Assembly (NCBI GenBank): GCA_036362985.1
Contig: JAYGXS010000006.1
Span: 11,038,391-11,102,390 of the forward strand
Direction of reading: 5' to 3'
Source of the DNA: Ligula intestinalis
Lineage: Eukaryota; Platyhelminthes; Cestoda; Diphyllobothriidea; Diphyllobothriidae
Length of the DNA stretch: 64,000 nt
The position numbers and the translations under genes were made by a program. Shown piece by piece: positions 1 to 12,882 of the stretch. Below the pieces are notes generated by a model. It saw nothing but the letters and a program-made list of their open reading frames with translations, was not told the origin of the DNA and ran no database searches. Position 1 is the stretch's first letter, and each line of letters starts with the position of its first letter.

Positions 1-214
1 GCTCAAACATGCTTATTTAAAATATGTGGCATTTTAAAGACACAACACTGAGATATATTTTCACGGAAGTTCGAAACTGATGATATCATTCTACCAGTTA
101 TTGATTTGGACGCCTACTCTAGAGCAACCTCCACATCATGTTCGACTACTGAACGATTAACGGGAAATCTGCTTTTTCAATTGCAAATGCAATTGCGGTA
201 TTATTGCGTCCAGA

Positions 215-345
215 ATACATTCTGCTATGCTCGCCTCTATTGCTCTTTTCTGTCACTGTCTTTGATTAAAACCTCAGACGATAATCCGTTATGTCGGTGA
301 AATAAAATTGATTTATGGCAACTACCTCTTCTTCTTCTGAACTGA
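215..345 (+). mobile_element. Degenerate Penelope-like element end
   Basis: This stretch follows the same order as the better ends at 6600-6750 and 5720-5860. A pyrimidine-rich segment precedes CAGACGATAATCCG (about 275-288), then GTCGGTGAAATAAA, then a CTTCTTCTTCT tail at about 330-341. The second half of the hairpin and the GAAAC box have been lost, so the ribozyme core could not fold. It is placed by alignment by eye to the other copies. The resemblance is real but weak, and chance similarity cannot be excluded without a profile search. Confidence 0.4.
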
Positions 346-639
346 TTCTCGAAACTTCCTAATTACCTTCCATCGGCAAAGTGTTTAAGTTTACGAAATG
401 ATATGTTTTGACTTACAAAGATGCGTCATTTGGGATGTTTAAAGTTAAAGTTTGCCACTTATCATATGAAGGCCTAGCCACCTCTATAGAGTCGTCGCAG
501 GAGTCTTAGGTAATACTTAAATTCTGACGTGAATATGCAAATGTGAAACAAACCAAAAAAGATGACCTAGATCACATTTGTAGTGTTAAATTGTACGTAG
601 CTAAGCCATCAATTTTTTAAGACACGAGAATATATATGA

Positions 640-1085
640 GTTAAGGCTAAGACTATCAAACCTAAAACCTACAATCTTCAAGACCCTGATTCCTTAGGAG
701 ATGCGAGAAGTCTTGGAAACGCAGAGTAGACGTCACAGTGTATTGTTTACAGAGGGGATAAGGGGAAGTTTGCCCTTAGGAAAGGGCGGCATCGCCGGCC
801 GCCGCGACGCGCGAGGCCGGAATCCCGAGTGTCTGCTCACGGCAGTTATCTCGAGCGGCCGCCGAATACGCGCTTTGTCTCGGTAGACTGGTGTTGATTG
901 GTTGCACAGCGCAAGGTTGGCAAGGCGAGACTTAGTTTGTTCGTAAGTGGCTCAGACCATTGAGCAAGAACAGACACGGGGTGCCAGCAGGCGGCATCAA
1001 GCGTGCAGGCCAAAGGCGCCAACGGTCAGATCTTGGGCTCCAAGCGGCTGCTAGGGTCACTACGAATATGTCACCGTGAACACCC
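640..1085 (+). repeat. GC-rich dispersed repeat, copy 1
   Basis: A locally GC-rich block with sharp contrast to its AT-rich surroundings. Its first part (640-1000) matches 25927-26295: both have CCTTAGGAGAT, GCAGAGTAGACG, TTGTTTACAGA, GGGATAAGGGG, GGGCGGC(A/G)TCGCCGGCCGCCG and GATTGGTTGC in the same order. Its last part (860-1085) matches 55075-55265 through GCAGGCCAAAGGCGCCA, AAGTGGCTGCTAGGG-like text and CACTAC. This is the most complete member seen. The short open frames inside it on either strand are not conserved in the other copies, so it does not look protein-coding. The family type is unknown; a SINE or non-autonomous element is possible. Confidence 0.7.
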
Positions 1086-1089
1086 GACA

Positions 1090-3547
1090 AAGTCAACACC
1101 AGACAAAATGAACAAACACCTAGGCTGTGCGTGTAAATATACTTTTGTTTTCCTGTAAAACGCAACTGAGTTTAATGGAGAACATTCACAAGCATGCATT
1201 TAGTGTCTTTTACAAATCTTATATTTTAAGTAAGAATTTCATCCCATTTATAGAACGATGCAAATTATGAAAAATTGTTTATAGCAATCAACCTGCATAT
1301 ATTTATATTAATGCTAATGTATACAGGAATATCTCTTGTCACAACTTAATGACTCCTTTATGACATTATATGTCGCGTGATGTTTTCGAAATGCATAATA
1401 AAAAACGTATGGTTTGGAAACCATAATAACAAATACCATGCCCAGTGAGGTATACATAGCATTTGCTACTAAACGAACGCACAGAGGAATGTTTTTTCAA
1501 ATGTCATTTAACAATTTTAGTTGAAAATAAAGTATACTGAATACCATTGTCTTATGTTTCTGCTGCTGTTGTCGTTAGATAATCATTTGCACAAAGCCCA
1601 GTATCCAGTTGTGCCCTAAGTATCCTAGTATACTTCTGTACAATATATTTCATAACAATATTCAGGTTATTTTTTTAGAATTCAAACTGTATCCGGACTT
1701 TAAGTAAGCATTTTATGAGTTAAACCATATTTTGCACATTGTCAATGGTTTTTTTTTAAAATAACGCTCCATGGATTTATTATATAGCATTTCACAAACT
1801 ATATACCCATTATTTTTATGTTTCAATTTTTATGTGTTCCAGTAAAAACCAAGTGTTTTCCATGCGTGAATTGCAGAAGTACCTTTTGCCAAAACCAGCC
1901 ACCTGTGAGACTGTCAATTCAAAATCGATGAACAGGTGCCATACCCCTGTAGACTTATTCCTAGCATCCCGTTATAGCCTCTGAATTTTATGAATGCCTT
2001 GAAGTCTGAAGTTAAATATACTTGATCATCTTTGGATTCGCACGATTCACATAACCTCCAACAAACCAGAAAATCCATGGAAAGTTTTGGTACAGCTTGG
2101 TCTTTTACTATGTTGTGAGGCGGGTTTGGAGAAAGAATATTTCGTTTTGATTTTGCGTCAATCAGTAAGCTCTTATTCTACCTCCCTTTTACCATCAGCA
2201 AGGTACAGAGAAAATCAACAGTTAAATCCATGATCAAAAACCCGTTTCGCTGTCAGGTTGCATAAACTAAGCAGCCTACCGACTTCCTCATAATCAATGT
2301 TTTTAACTGCCGGACAGAAGATGTAAAGCTGACTAAACAAACAGAAAAAGAACACAGAGAGACAATGTCTGAGGTAGTTAGGTTGGGACGGTTAAATTCC
2401 TCATCATGTCTGCGTCATTGCGCAGCGAATATAAGGACTTAACTGCACTGCCCTGATAAGCGATTAGGTGCGCGCATAAGCTGCTGTTTGTCTGGCCTAA
2501 ATGATGACCACCCAACGCTTAATTACTTTTTACCTGCATATGACAGCCTCTCTGTCAAGTTAAGCAATAAACTTTTTCTTTTTCTTTCGTTAAATTCCTT
2601 CTCTGTCCTTTGAGTTTATTCCACGATTCGGGTTAAAATTCGATAGACCTACAGCAAAGCATATGCTCATTTTATTTAATTACAACTTTTATCTAAATTA
2701 ATTGCCTGTGCAGTCGGACGTTTTAATCTTTTCTCAGTGGAACAAAATGTGCGGCTGTTATATCAGGGACATTGTAACGAAACCTACCATTTCTATATCC
2801 AAGTAAATGGAATGAACTACGAAAGAGTGCCTGAAGAAAGTTTGAATGTTTGAAAAATGCTTTCTTTTTTATTAATACTTTGAGAAGCACTTCCTTATTT
2901 CATTTATTTAGTTGGTGATGGACAAGTACTAAGGTGAGACACATATTGTGTGGTAGTTTTATCAACCAACTGCCTTTTATCTGAAGGCTGCTAGATATTT
3001 ATCGTGTAGCTTGAACTGGAAAACTATAATTCAAGGAGTAAATGGATTTTGAATGAAACAAGAGTTTTTCAACACATTCAATTGTACCCTAAAGGAGTCA
3101 ACATCAATGTGATTATTTTGACATTTGTGAGTCTTTTCTGCAGAACTTGACTATATACTGAGTGCTTTAAATCCAGCATCGTGTCTGTAAATTAAGTAGC
3201 GCTTGTGTCAAGTATCTTCTACTGATTTGACATTCTTTGCCAGCGCTAATACGTGTGAATCAATATATCTTATTTTTTAGGAGCTTGCGTTCAGAAGATA
3301 AAAGTAACGTCTGAAAAACCCATTTTTCAATTTATTTATGTAACTTAGTTATAGACATTGTGATACGTGTATTGACAAATTAAATATAACATTTGGTAAG
3401 GTTATTAGATTACTAAATAAATTTGATCAAAAACGTGTTTTCGTTTCCGCATCCACAGACGACAAAAAAGTCAATTATGAACAGGAGTCATATGGTTCTC
3501 GGGACTAGAGTTGGGGTTGGCCAGTTAGATCATCGATGAGGAAGAAG
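1090..3547. other. Gene-free AT-rich stretch
   Basis: No open frame longer than about 60 codons and no recognised family. A segment ending with CAATAAAC and a CTTTTTCTTTTTC tract near 2565-2590 resembles the 3' end of a transcript or retroelement, but nothing upstream supports one. Confidence 0.6.
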
Positions 3548-3581
3548 GCGGGTTGAGTACCATTTGTGGTGCTTGACCCGC
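3548..3581 (+). repeat. Short perfect RNA hairpin
   Basis: GCGGGTTGAGTACCA (3548-3562), loop TTTG, then TGGTGCTTGACCCGC. Every position of the 15-bp stem can pair in RNA when G-U pairs are allowed; four are G-U. It is too short for a standard microRNA precursor. It may be the tip of a decayed fold-back element. Confidence 0.6.
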
Positions 3582-5719
3582 ACCACTTCATCCATGCAAA
3601 TACCTGGATCGTTAACCTTCTCATTCATTCAGTTAGCCCATCGTTTCCACGGTACCTCCATAACAGATCCAGCGTGGTGTGGATGTTGCTGTTTGGAGTT
3701 CGGGACAGAAAGTGAACGTTCTCATGTTTGGCTGTAATTTATGTCTTTGCGTCAAACTTGCGTAGGGCGTTTGAAGGATCTGCGGGATTGTGGTGGCGTG
3801 CGATAACCACCAGTCATTGGTCAAGGGAGACAAACGGCCTGTTATCAACGTCTTTTTACAGCAGGGCACTGGTTTCGCTTACCAAGTTTTCAATTCCTCG
3901 TTGGTTTGCTTAGGCCTTTAGAATAGTATGCTGGGGCCTGAAAGGCCCGTCTAGAGTCAACTTGGTAGTTTGTATTGAATAATTGCGCGGGAATTGAACT
4001 TGAAATCGATCGATATTTGCCTAAGTCGAGTGGGTATGTGTTCACGGATCCTCTTCTCCAGACCCCTTTTTATTTATGGCCATAATATTTTGCTACACAA
4101 TAGAAGGTTAAGTAATAAATGCACAAACATGATACCAGTAATGTAGGTCGATCTTTCTCCCCAGTTTTAGGAGAAAAGAGTGGGCAAAGAAAACGCGCAA
4201 GTTCAATATCAGACAAGTACTCGAGTGACTGTACTAAAACTTGCAGTGTTTTTCTGAAAGAGGCAAACGCATAAATTATCTTCAAACAACCCTAATGCCC
4301 TAAACGCACTGACGTTGTGCTGTAGGCGAAATGGTAACGAAAATATGACTCTGCATCCCCCAAACTCTGGGCAATATATTATCCCTGTACATTACTGACT
4401 TCTTTATTCTCCCTATCAATGTATAGTCCTCAAGATGATGGACCGGTAACAGTTAGTTGCTCAATTTTATTTCATTAGTAATCGGTTTATGCGTAATCTG
4501 CTTCATTCTGTTCCACTGAATGTTGACAAGCGGGATCATGAATGAAACCATGAAGATCCCAGTCGCCGGCACACATTTAGCTGTCTAACTTTCGAATACT
4601 TTGGTCATATATAAATTTTTATCCATCGTTGAACTTGTTGATCATAAGTTAGCATTTTTTGGGGTTTTCACGACACCGTCGCAATTGAACGTTCTCCGTT
4701 TATTTACTCAGTAAAATGGACTTACATTTGCGACTCTGTTTTTTTTCTGAGTCATTTATTTTGGTGGTAAGGAGACCTAGGACGCTGACTGAGCAAATGT
4801 CTTCTAAATGTAATTGGGTACAGATGTAGTGGTCGAGTGTAATTCATATGAGCACTATGGGCTTTTATGTTGAGGTCTACCTATTAATGTTCACCGTCCT
4901 CCTCACATAAAACTAAGTTGGTGTTGGCCATTCGATGCACCTCGATTATGCTGGTACTGCACCGCGAACCTATAGAGCAAGTGCGCAGTGTAACGTGGCT
5001 ATGGCTCCACGTGTAGATTGAGAATATTAATTATTTAAGAGGGTGATATAATACCCAAAATAATCGCTCCTTTAGTCTTAGGCGTGAAGCAAAGTCTGTA
5101 TTGACTACTGGTTAGTTAATACTATCACCAAGTTGACGCGTGCTCGCTTTCAGGAGTTGGATGGAACCCCAAGTTTCACTCAGATGTTAACAGATGGATG
5201 TACTTATCACAAAGCTGACACTGGCTTCTTCAAAATCTGATAAGAATTCTCTGTAAACAGGGCTTTCGAGAGTTTATCTGACTTATGAATGGAACGCTGT
5301 CTACGTGGTATGCGAACTGGGACAGGTTGTCCGTAGGAGATGGAAACCCTGTTTACCGTAATAAATTAACAGACACTTTTATAGGCCATATCGTATATAT
5401 ATGTAAAAAATGTTGTTGACTTTAAGTGGTTTGTCAGATCTCGGGTAAATTGGCGTGCATCACATTTGTGACGACAATCCAGCTAAGCATATCATTTTTA
5501 GGAAAATAAATATTGAGTACCGTTCACCTTTTCTTATCACATTAGTGGATATCGTTGAGTATGTTTCTTCCAAAGTGGATATGGGACAGTATTACACCTT
5601 CACAAAATCAAAACAAACCTAAAAACTCCATAAAACACCTAGGATGGTACAACTCAAATCAAGCAGGCTTAAATATAACATTACTAATACAATAAAACAT
5701 GCGAGTCCCAGGGAGCAAT
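3582..5719. other. Gene-free stretch
   Basis: Only short frames open on both strands (for example about 3630-3910 and 4070-4285), with no recognised domain. AT-rich. Confidence 0.55.
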
Positions 5720-5860
5720 TAAGAAGAAGAAGACATGAGTGCTGGGCAATACCTTTAGTTGCCTGACGTTTCGACATCCATGGCGGATTCATCACCAGAG
5801 ACGTGAGTAGGAAAGAGAAGCTGAAACGGGTAATGCATGCCCAGAAGTTTGCAGTATTTA
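5720..5860 (-). mobile_element. PLE terminal repeat end with hammerhead-like motif
   Basis: Read on the minus strand, this holds a leader shared with 6605-6667, then CTGGTGA (5798 downward), a 19-nt hairpin with ATCC pairing to GGAT around a GCCAT loop, then GAAAC, GTC and AGGC (to 5762). A tail ending in CTTCTTCTTCTT follows, to about 5720. As a type I hammerhead, stem I would be CGTCT... against AGGC: the four bases before the core (GTCT) can pair with AGGC using one G-U pair. Stem III would be only AC/GT. It lies directly downstream of the minus-strand GIY-YIG pseudogene, as expected for the 3' end of that element. Confidence 0.75.
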
Positions 5861-5959
5861 TAGGATACAGTCATTACTGCAAGCATACAGCGACAATTAA
5901 TGATAATTGCCCTCTTGCTCGTGGATAGTTTGTTGGACGGCACGCAGGCTCTGACCTAA

Positions 5960-6633
5960 TTAACTTTCATCACGGGCGGTGGGCTCGGGCGTGATGATTG
6001 CTCGTTTGTCTGGCTCTACTGTGTTGGTGTAAGATGAGACAGTGGGCTGCCCGTTCCCCAAGTGACGACTTGCTTTGAGTATCAGCACTGAATATGGATT
6101 TGGCAAATCGTTGCACTTGTTTATGTATTTGGGGCCCGTGAACAATGACTCAGGTAGTTTTCGGCTCACCCGATTGTCACCTCTTGCGAGAATTGCGGCC
6201 TCATAAAATTTTAACGGCGGCCGGGTCTCGTCGGATGAGTCGCCAGTTGAGAATTGGCATCATTTCGCTGCACTGCTGCCGCGTGCTCGACAACTCGCGT
6301 CCTGAGAAGTCTGCCAGTTTCTCCGACATATTTGCTTTGACCGCAAGTGCACCAGATCCTGGAGACGACCCCAGATTTTTCTTGTCTTGACAGTGGGTCT
6401 TTTCGTTTCATAATCTGACACCTTATTGTTGCCACCGGTTTGTGTGCGACCCCAACTCCAAGTGGAGCGAGAAAGCGGCCGTCGGCCTCCGTTATGTTTT
6501 CGACGTACGGAATCCATCGCCAAATTTCGATGTCTGTGCGCTTTTTGTTGGCATCTCGTTTGCGCAAGCACCAGTTAAAAAGGTTGCGCAACCGGTGCTT
6601 GCGCAACTGAGATGCAAACTTCTGTGCATGCAT
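5960..6633 (-). pseudogene. Penelope-like element GIY-YIG endonuclease region, frameshifted
   Basis: This is the C-terminal part of a PLE polyprotein, whose GIY-YIG endonuclease nicks the target DNA for reverse transcription. The first frame (6633 to 6211, 140 codons) contains PLGVGVAHKP (residues 57-66), GVVSRIWC (88-95), YVGETGRLLRTR (102-113) and VVEH (114-117). The usual VVY tyrosine is S here, so one catalytic residue is lost. The tail continues in another frame (6169 to 5960) with ESLFTGPKYINKCNDLP, the typical PLE C-terminus, so at least one frameshift lies near 6170-6215. No reverse transcriptase domain is present. The N-terminal 20 residues are encoded by an inverted-repeat junction (6553-6618) and are not original element sequence. 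The hammerhead-like 3' end follows at 5860-5720. Confidence 0.85.
6553..6618. repeat. Inverted-repeat junction between two PLE fragments
   Basis: GGCATCTCGTTTGCGCAAG...CCAGTT on the left is the near-exact reverse complement of AACCGGTGCTTGCGCAACTG...GATGC on the right, with about 15 nt between. Minus-oriented PLE coding sequence runs leftward from it and a plus-oriented PLE end runs rightward, so it is the centre of a head-to-head pair. Confidence 0.75.
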
Positions 6634-6750
6634 TACCCGTTTCTGCTACTCTTTCCTAGTCCTGTTTCTGATTATGAATCCACGACGGATGTCGAAACGT
6701 AAAGCGAATAAACGTATTGTCCCAGCTACCGAGTCTTTTTCTTCTTAAAT
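6598..6750 (+). mobile_element. PLE terminal end, inverted partner of 5720-5860
   Basis: Plus-strand copy of the same terminal segment: GCAAACTTCTGTGCATGCAT, a pyrimidine-rich leader, CTGATTA (6668), a 19-nt hairpin (ATCC with GGAT, loop ACGAC), GAAAC, GTA, AAGCGAATAAACGTATTGTC and a CTTTTTCTTCTT tail. The core has A for G in CTGATGA and A for C at the predicted cleavage site. No PLE coding sequence lies between the inversion junction and this end, so it is a truncated copy. Confidence 0.75.
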
Positions 6751-9700
6751 GTAACATTGGCAGATGATTACCCCCGTGCCTTTCATAAACGGACTGGTAA
6801 TTTAGGATTCTGTGACCTTCCAGGCTGTATCCCCTTAGATCTTCAAGGCCCCTTTCTCAGAGAAATGCATCACCACAGGCAGATATTCTTGAGTGGCTGA
6901 CCGTAAAACCATTCACCGAAATCATCGTACGCATACGCCCACGGATAATGTGTACCACATGGAAATGTCACCGGGCGGCCACGCAGCATGGGACCTTGAT
7001 ACTCGATGCCCCCTGGGGCAATGCACCACATTGATAGCAAACGACTTGAACCTGCTTTGCAATTATCAGACTCTGTTACAACACAGCACACAGTCTGAGA
7101 CTCTGGGTCACGATTGGACACTGTCACCAACAGTCCCGGCTGTTGTACTAGCACAACGAAGCTCTCATTCTGGTAAGTTCTCTCCTTTGACTTCTATGTG
7201 GAAATCGAACTTATGATTGTAGTGCTCCGGGTACAAAAGTACTTAGACGCAACGATTCCAACATGCACAAAAGTGATTGGCAGAGTGAGAATTCAGAAAG
7301 CAGTCATGCATATCCACGTCTCGGTACAGCTGTCATAAAAGACACATGTACCTGGAAAAATTATACAATCTCTTTGAATATAGGCAATCGGAACTTCAGA
7401 TGGTTTTTGTCATGCAGTAGTTCCTACTTTATGTTTAAACTGCATGTGGGAAGAATTTAAGGTTACAAACTACATACATTCGAGTTTTAACCTAAACTGG
7501 AGTTTTTTAGATGAAGTAGGAAATCTCTCATCTTAAAATGCTGCTGCTTAAAAGTTCTTTTCGCAGGATTCGTTGGAAATACGCTTCCAACCTCGGTCCA
7601 TTCATCTTTCCCATTCTCAAGCAAAATGTTTGTTTTTGCTCTCTATGCTTAACAGTTTCGTCAACCATTATGTGGGCGTTGATTGCAGGCACTGTAGCAG
7701 CTACAGCTGTAAATAATCGCTAAAATCAAAATGCATGTTGGGCTTCTCTGCCGGCTCGCTCTCCAAATGGAATGAGATAAATCTCCTCTAACGGTTCTTC
7801 TGAAAGTAATTTTACTCGGACGCATTTAGTATCCTGATGGAACTGTGATAAGATAATCATATTTCCTAAATTATAACGCAGTGTGCCCATAACTGGTGTT
7901 CCCACACTCCGGATGGCATGATGCAAATGGGCTCTTTAAAGTTTTTCTTTCTTTAACGTGCGCAATAAGGAATATTCTGCTGAATATTAAGTTAACAGAT
8001 ATTGACAACCAGCATATGGTTGTGAATAAAAAAACAGCAACGCCGACGATAAGCATCACTTTGCATAGTTTCACGCTTTCTCTGTATCTTCCTAATAAAT
8101 GCTAAATAAATCTGATTACCCAGAGCGGCTATATGGTGCAGACGGTTGGTGTAAGATGCTATATTAGTATCGTCATTTAATATGCACGATCGACAGTAAT
8201 ATTTCTGACATCGAAATGCTTATATTTCAATAGCCTCTTGATTTGTTAACGAAGCCGCACGGTTTTTTATCATAAGCTGCTCATTATATACTACTCTTGA
8301 CCCTTATTATCCTTTGCTTAAGTTAGATTATCTCTGGAGAGTCGGCCAAATTAGCATTTTTTGTTTTTAGATGCACTTTCTTATTGTAAAAATCTCACAG
8401 GTGGGTTTTTGTGATACTTACTAGCTACTCAATTGGTTTTCGTCGAGTACAGGCGGCGCACCGCTGTCTCTGAAATAAGTTTTCCTCTAAGAAGCCGCTG
8501 ATGACCGTTAGTTCTTCTTGCCAGAGCTTCCTAAAAAAGAATGGCGTTCTACCGAGTTTGAGGACTATGCTTCAAACATTCTTCGATCACCTCGTTAATA
8601 AGTGCATGCTAGCATGAATATCAAATGCATTTGCATTTTGACTGCTGTGGTTGCAGCCTTCAGACAATGGATGTTGATTTTTTTTAAGCTGGGGATAAGC
8701 GTCCTTCATTTGAACAAATCTCTATGCAAGTGATTCTTAAAAACTTTTTTAAGTATTTGTTATGACATAAAAGATGCTATCTCAACCTTGCCCTGTAATT
8801 AAGGGTTTACTGCTTGCATTTTTCATGATGCAGTATGGCAAGCCTACATTGAGTTCCGTTGACTACAAAGAACGTTTTTCAAGCGCACGTTTTGTTCTAT
8901 GGATGGTAGACATCGTCAAATCTTTGCTCAACTCACTGAGTTGATAATTTTAAACATTTACTATGTTGTTGATTTAAAAGGAACGCTTTCATTTTGTTGA
9001 GTGTAGAATTCCGTAGTCTCTTGTTGGACTAAAAGGTGTGTGCTTACCAAGGCAGCTAAATACTTGGGGTTCTACAGATAACGTACTTCGACTAAGCCGC
9101 GGCCGTAAAACGAGAAACCTGAGGAAGCCTCACTGAAATGTGTATTTCTAACTTATCTGGGTAATTCACTGCCCAATACAATTTTACTTACTGAGGTAAT
9201 ACCGGGTGCCATTAGAAGAAACATACAGCGCATAACCAATAAGACAATGATTGAAGCAACTATTGTAAATTTCTTAGCGTTTTTAAATACTGATGACATG
9301 ATATGCCAGAACCCCCAAATTAAATGTATTTGCCTTAAAAAGGGGCTCTTTTAAGTGTTTTACAGTGCCTATCGGTAAACGGTTTATGAAGTCATAAAAT
9401 AAAGCGACGGCAATTATGTCACCGACTCTGTAATTTTCTTTAGGAGACCGATTTTGATTCATGATAAGGGCAATTTAATCTTGTTGAAAAATTAAAATTA
9501 AAAGATAGCAGATTTGAGCGCAAGTTGCTTGAAAGTAGCAATTTTCCTCTAATTATCTCAGTCAAAAACCACAGATCACTTGCGTGTTAATTTGCAGGGA
9601 ACATACTAACTAAAGCTTTAATATTTAAAAAATCGAGTACTGCAACACATAACATAAGCGTCTTTGTCGGATATTGCAAAGGTGCGTGAAATATAAATTG

Positions 9701-12700
9701 CTTTTTGAGGCAACCACTTATGTAAATTGTATTAATCGGCAGTTTGGCGTGCCATAGCTTGATCTTTACGTTCCATCTGCCGGAATGGAAGCCTCAAGCA
9801 GTTTAGGAGAAGAAATTGATTGAAACTCTCTTTACAATGCCAAGCAAACATATCGTCAGAATGCTTATGGTTTTTTTGCTTTTCTTCTTAAACGGCAAAA
9901 CCATTTTATATTCATTTTAATGCATGCATGTCCACAATTTTGCTGACCGTTACGTTTCCGTTTATCAAAAGAAAATCTGCTATTTTTTACGTTTCATTCG
10001 TCTTCAGTGCCGTAAATAAAGGAACATAGGCACAATTTAAATACGGCAGAAATTTTGTACATTTAAAGCAAATGGTGTTTCAAATGAGGCAGCGCACAAC
10101 ACAAAGCAATGGTAGAACCATGTCAGAATCCGCTAAGACCAGGTTACCGCCACTCCAAGATACTGTATTCAATAGATCGTCTATAACCTCTACGAATTAC
10201 CTCTTTTTGAAACTTCATAAACGAGAAGGTCCGTTTTGAAAAGTTTTCTTTTCGCTAAGTGTCTTCCGTTTAAAGCTGATGTGTAAACCTTGCTGACGCT
10301 TTATGTTGACCTGAAAAATTGGTGACGTAGGAACTATTTACTGTTTATCGTTTGTTAGGATTTCTGTCCATCATGGTTTGCAACAATTCAAGTCAAAATG
10401 AACAACATTCTTTTCAGATATTTTGATATTCTTGTAATTTCTAGAATTTCAGTCAGTGCAAACGATCAATTCCAAAATCAATGTCAATTAAAATACACGT
10501 GCTACTCATGTTTTTTCGGTAATATTTGTTTTTATGAAAAATGATTATGCGAAGCTTACATAGAAAAATAGCATCATATATCACAATCCTGATTTATCTA
10601 ACGTAAGTTTTTGCAGCTTTCATCATACCTCTTTATAATTACTCATTTATGCATGCGCCAATGCAACATTTTAACGGCTGTTGTCAAAATACTACGCAAA
10701 AATAACGTTCAAACAGCATATCAAAAGACAGAAAGCTAATTGAAATAGCTCATCATCCTTCCACTTATCTCTTTACGCAATGGCATTATTAACAGCTCTA
10801 GTGAGCGAAAAGTTATCAGCACATCCATTAGGTGCGCAGAATGTAGGTCTCAATGACATAACCATTATTTTCTTAGTGAAATAGACAACATCCTATTATG
10901 CCAATACAGGTTGGAGGCAATAGGGGTTTACTTTCATGCCGACGAATGCTTTTTTACATTTTCTTGGAAAGAGGGTAGTTAACTGTTTGCAAAACTCATA
11001 TCGTAAGAAACCAACTCATTATCTTTTTCCACAAAAAACATACCAATGGCCTATGAATAGCGCAGAAAGAGCTATGTGTAAGTTAAATTTGAAAATCGGT
11101 AATGATATGATCGTTGTAGCATAAACGACACTACTAAAACCACCAGACTTTATAAATTACATATGTACGCAAACTTTGATTGAGTTGGACTGTGCCAACT
11201 GATGGCTAGAATTTTGATTGCTCAGACGTTTTAGTTCAGCATCAATGGTTATCCAAGACAAACTTGTGACCCAAGACGGTCTCTACGAGCGTCTGCAGCA
11301 TCTTTTGCGCACATTAAAACCTATTGCGTTACTTTTGGATTGTACCGTCCAAGTTCATTTGCAATGACCTGACAGTGCTGGTTGAATGCTAAAACAAAGC
11401 CAAGTTACGACGAAAATGACAGGATTAATTTGTACACATAGTTAATAGTTTGAATGCAACTCGTTTTATTGGGAAAATTAACATTTTTATTGCTTAGCTC
11501 TCCTAGGCTAGTTCCACTGGTCGTCTTCGAACTTTAGCGAATGAACAACACACGGTTCTCAAATACCTGCTGTAGCCCACGTGTTCACAGGTGATGCGTT
11601 AATGACTGCAATAGAAATGTTCATGCATAAAATGGTCAGGAAATCGCTACCTTCTTAAGTGTTCTCACAAAATATCTCACAACCTAACCCAGTTATTTTG
11701 TTTTCTAAGGCAGTACTGTATCATCATTGAAAACCGCAAGTGTTAATTCATCAGTAGGTCGCCAGATTCCACCGGTCACCAAATAACACCGTCATCTTGT
11801 TGGCAAAACGTTCACTTTAGATGCAAAAAATTGCACCCATGCACTTCTCATCTAATATTTCTGTTCAGCTGTATTAATTGCGCGCAAACATTCACACTAT
11901 GCCTACGAAATCATGCAAAATGCCGAAGTTTGCGAAATATTGGTAGTTATTTGCACCATATCATCATCAATACACCAAATTTTTTATCGTAAAAAAAACA
12001 GTCTTTTCGTCAAAATATTGTTAACATATTGTTGCTACTGAAGTATACATACCTACAGATGGACCTCGAAATGCTGATGAGGGTTCCAGCGTTTTCATTG
12101 TCTTCAAGGTTACGTGGATACATCCAGATTCGTTCCAACGTTTATATCAAAACCTCCAAATAAGATATTGAGTTGATGTATCTACTGTAAATGGTATACT
12201 TTGAATTTAAGTTTTTGTGAAGACGGCAATGTTAACCATATCTAGAAATTATTCAAAACAGTTAAACACATTGTCAAAAAAACGAAATTTTGGCGCAAAA
12301 TGCAATACATTTTAGAATAGATTACTTCTTTAAGAAGCACAGTAAAGACGAGATTTTGTGCACATTACGTTTTTTCAGGATAATGTCAATGGGATAATCG
12401 AGATTTTTGACGAGTTTTTTTTAAATTTACGTGAAGTTTGATGATAAGATTTGACTGGCACTTAGTATATTTCTTTCGCTACTAACATTGGGTTATGTTC
12501 TGCCATTGTGGATTACTGTCAAGCCCTGTTCTATGCCTGCTGATGCAAGAATTAATAGCCATATATAGTCATATTTTGAAATCATTATTATTCTCAAATC
12601 TCTTCCTTTTCTATCTTACGGAGCATAAAAAAACGTTTATTGCTACATGTTTGATATTAATTAAGATCTCCTCTACACTATCTTTATGATAACATGTATG

Positions 12701-12882
12701 GACAGTTTTGCTTAATTCCCATCCACGCGATGGAGTAAAAAAATGTGACCAGAATCTTTTTGCTAATGTATTTTGTGGAAAAAACTACACAGGTGAGCAG
12801 ACACAATTTTCAAAACGTAGACTATTTTTTCTGGATATCTTTGCAATTCCTTTAACTTGGCCTCACTTTCATCTAAACACTT
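6751..12882. other. Long gene-free AT-rich stretch
   Basis: No recognised gene, RNA or transposon domain. At 6870-7216 both strands are open for about 95-107 codons, which is the only frame pair of note; no motif is recognisable. The remainder has stops in all frames at close spacing and simple AT-rich text. Confidence 0.6.

Noticed and set aside
2400..2600. Possible retroelement 3' end with AATAAA-like signal
   Set aside because: No coding sequence, second copy or terminal repeat was found to support it.
6870..7216. Frames open on both strands, 94 and 107 codons
   Set aside because: The minus translation looks moderately protein-like, but no family is recognisable and no splice or start context supports either.
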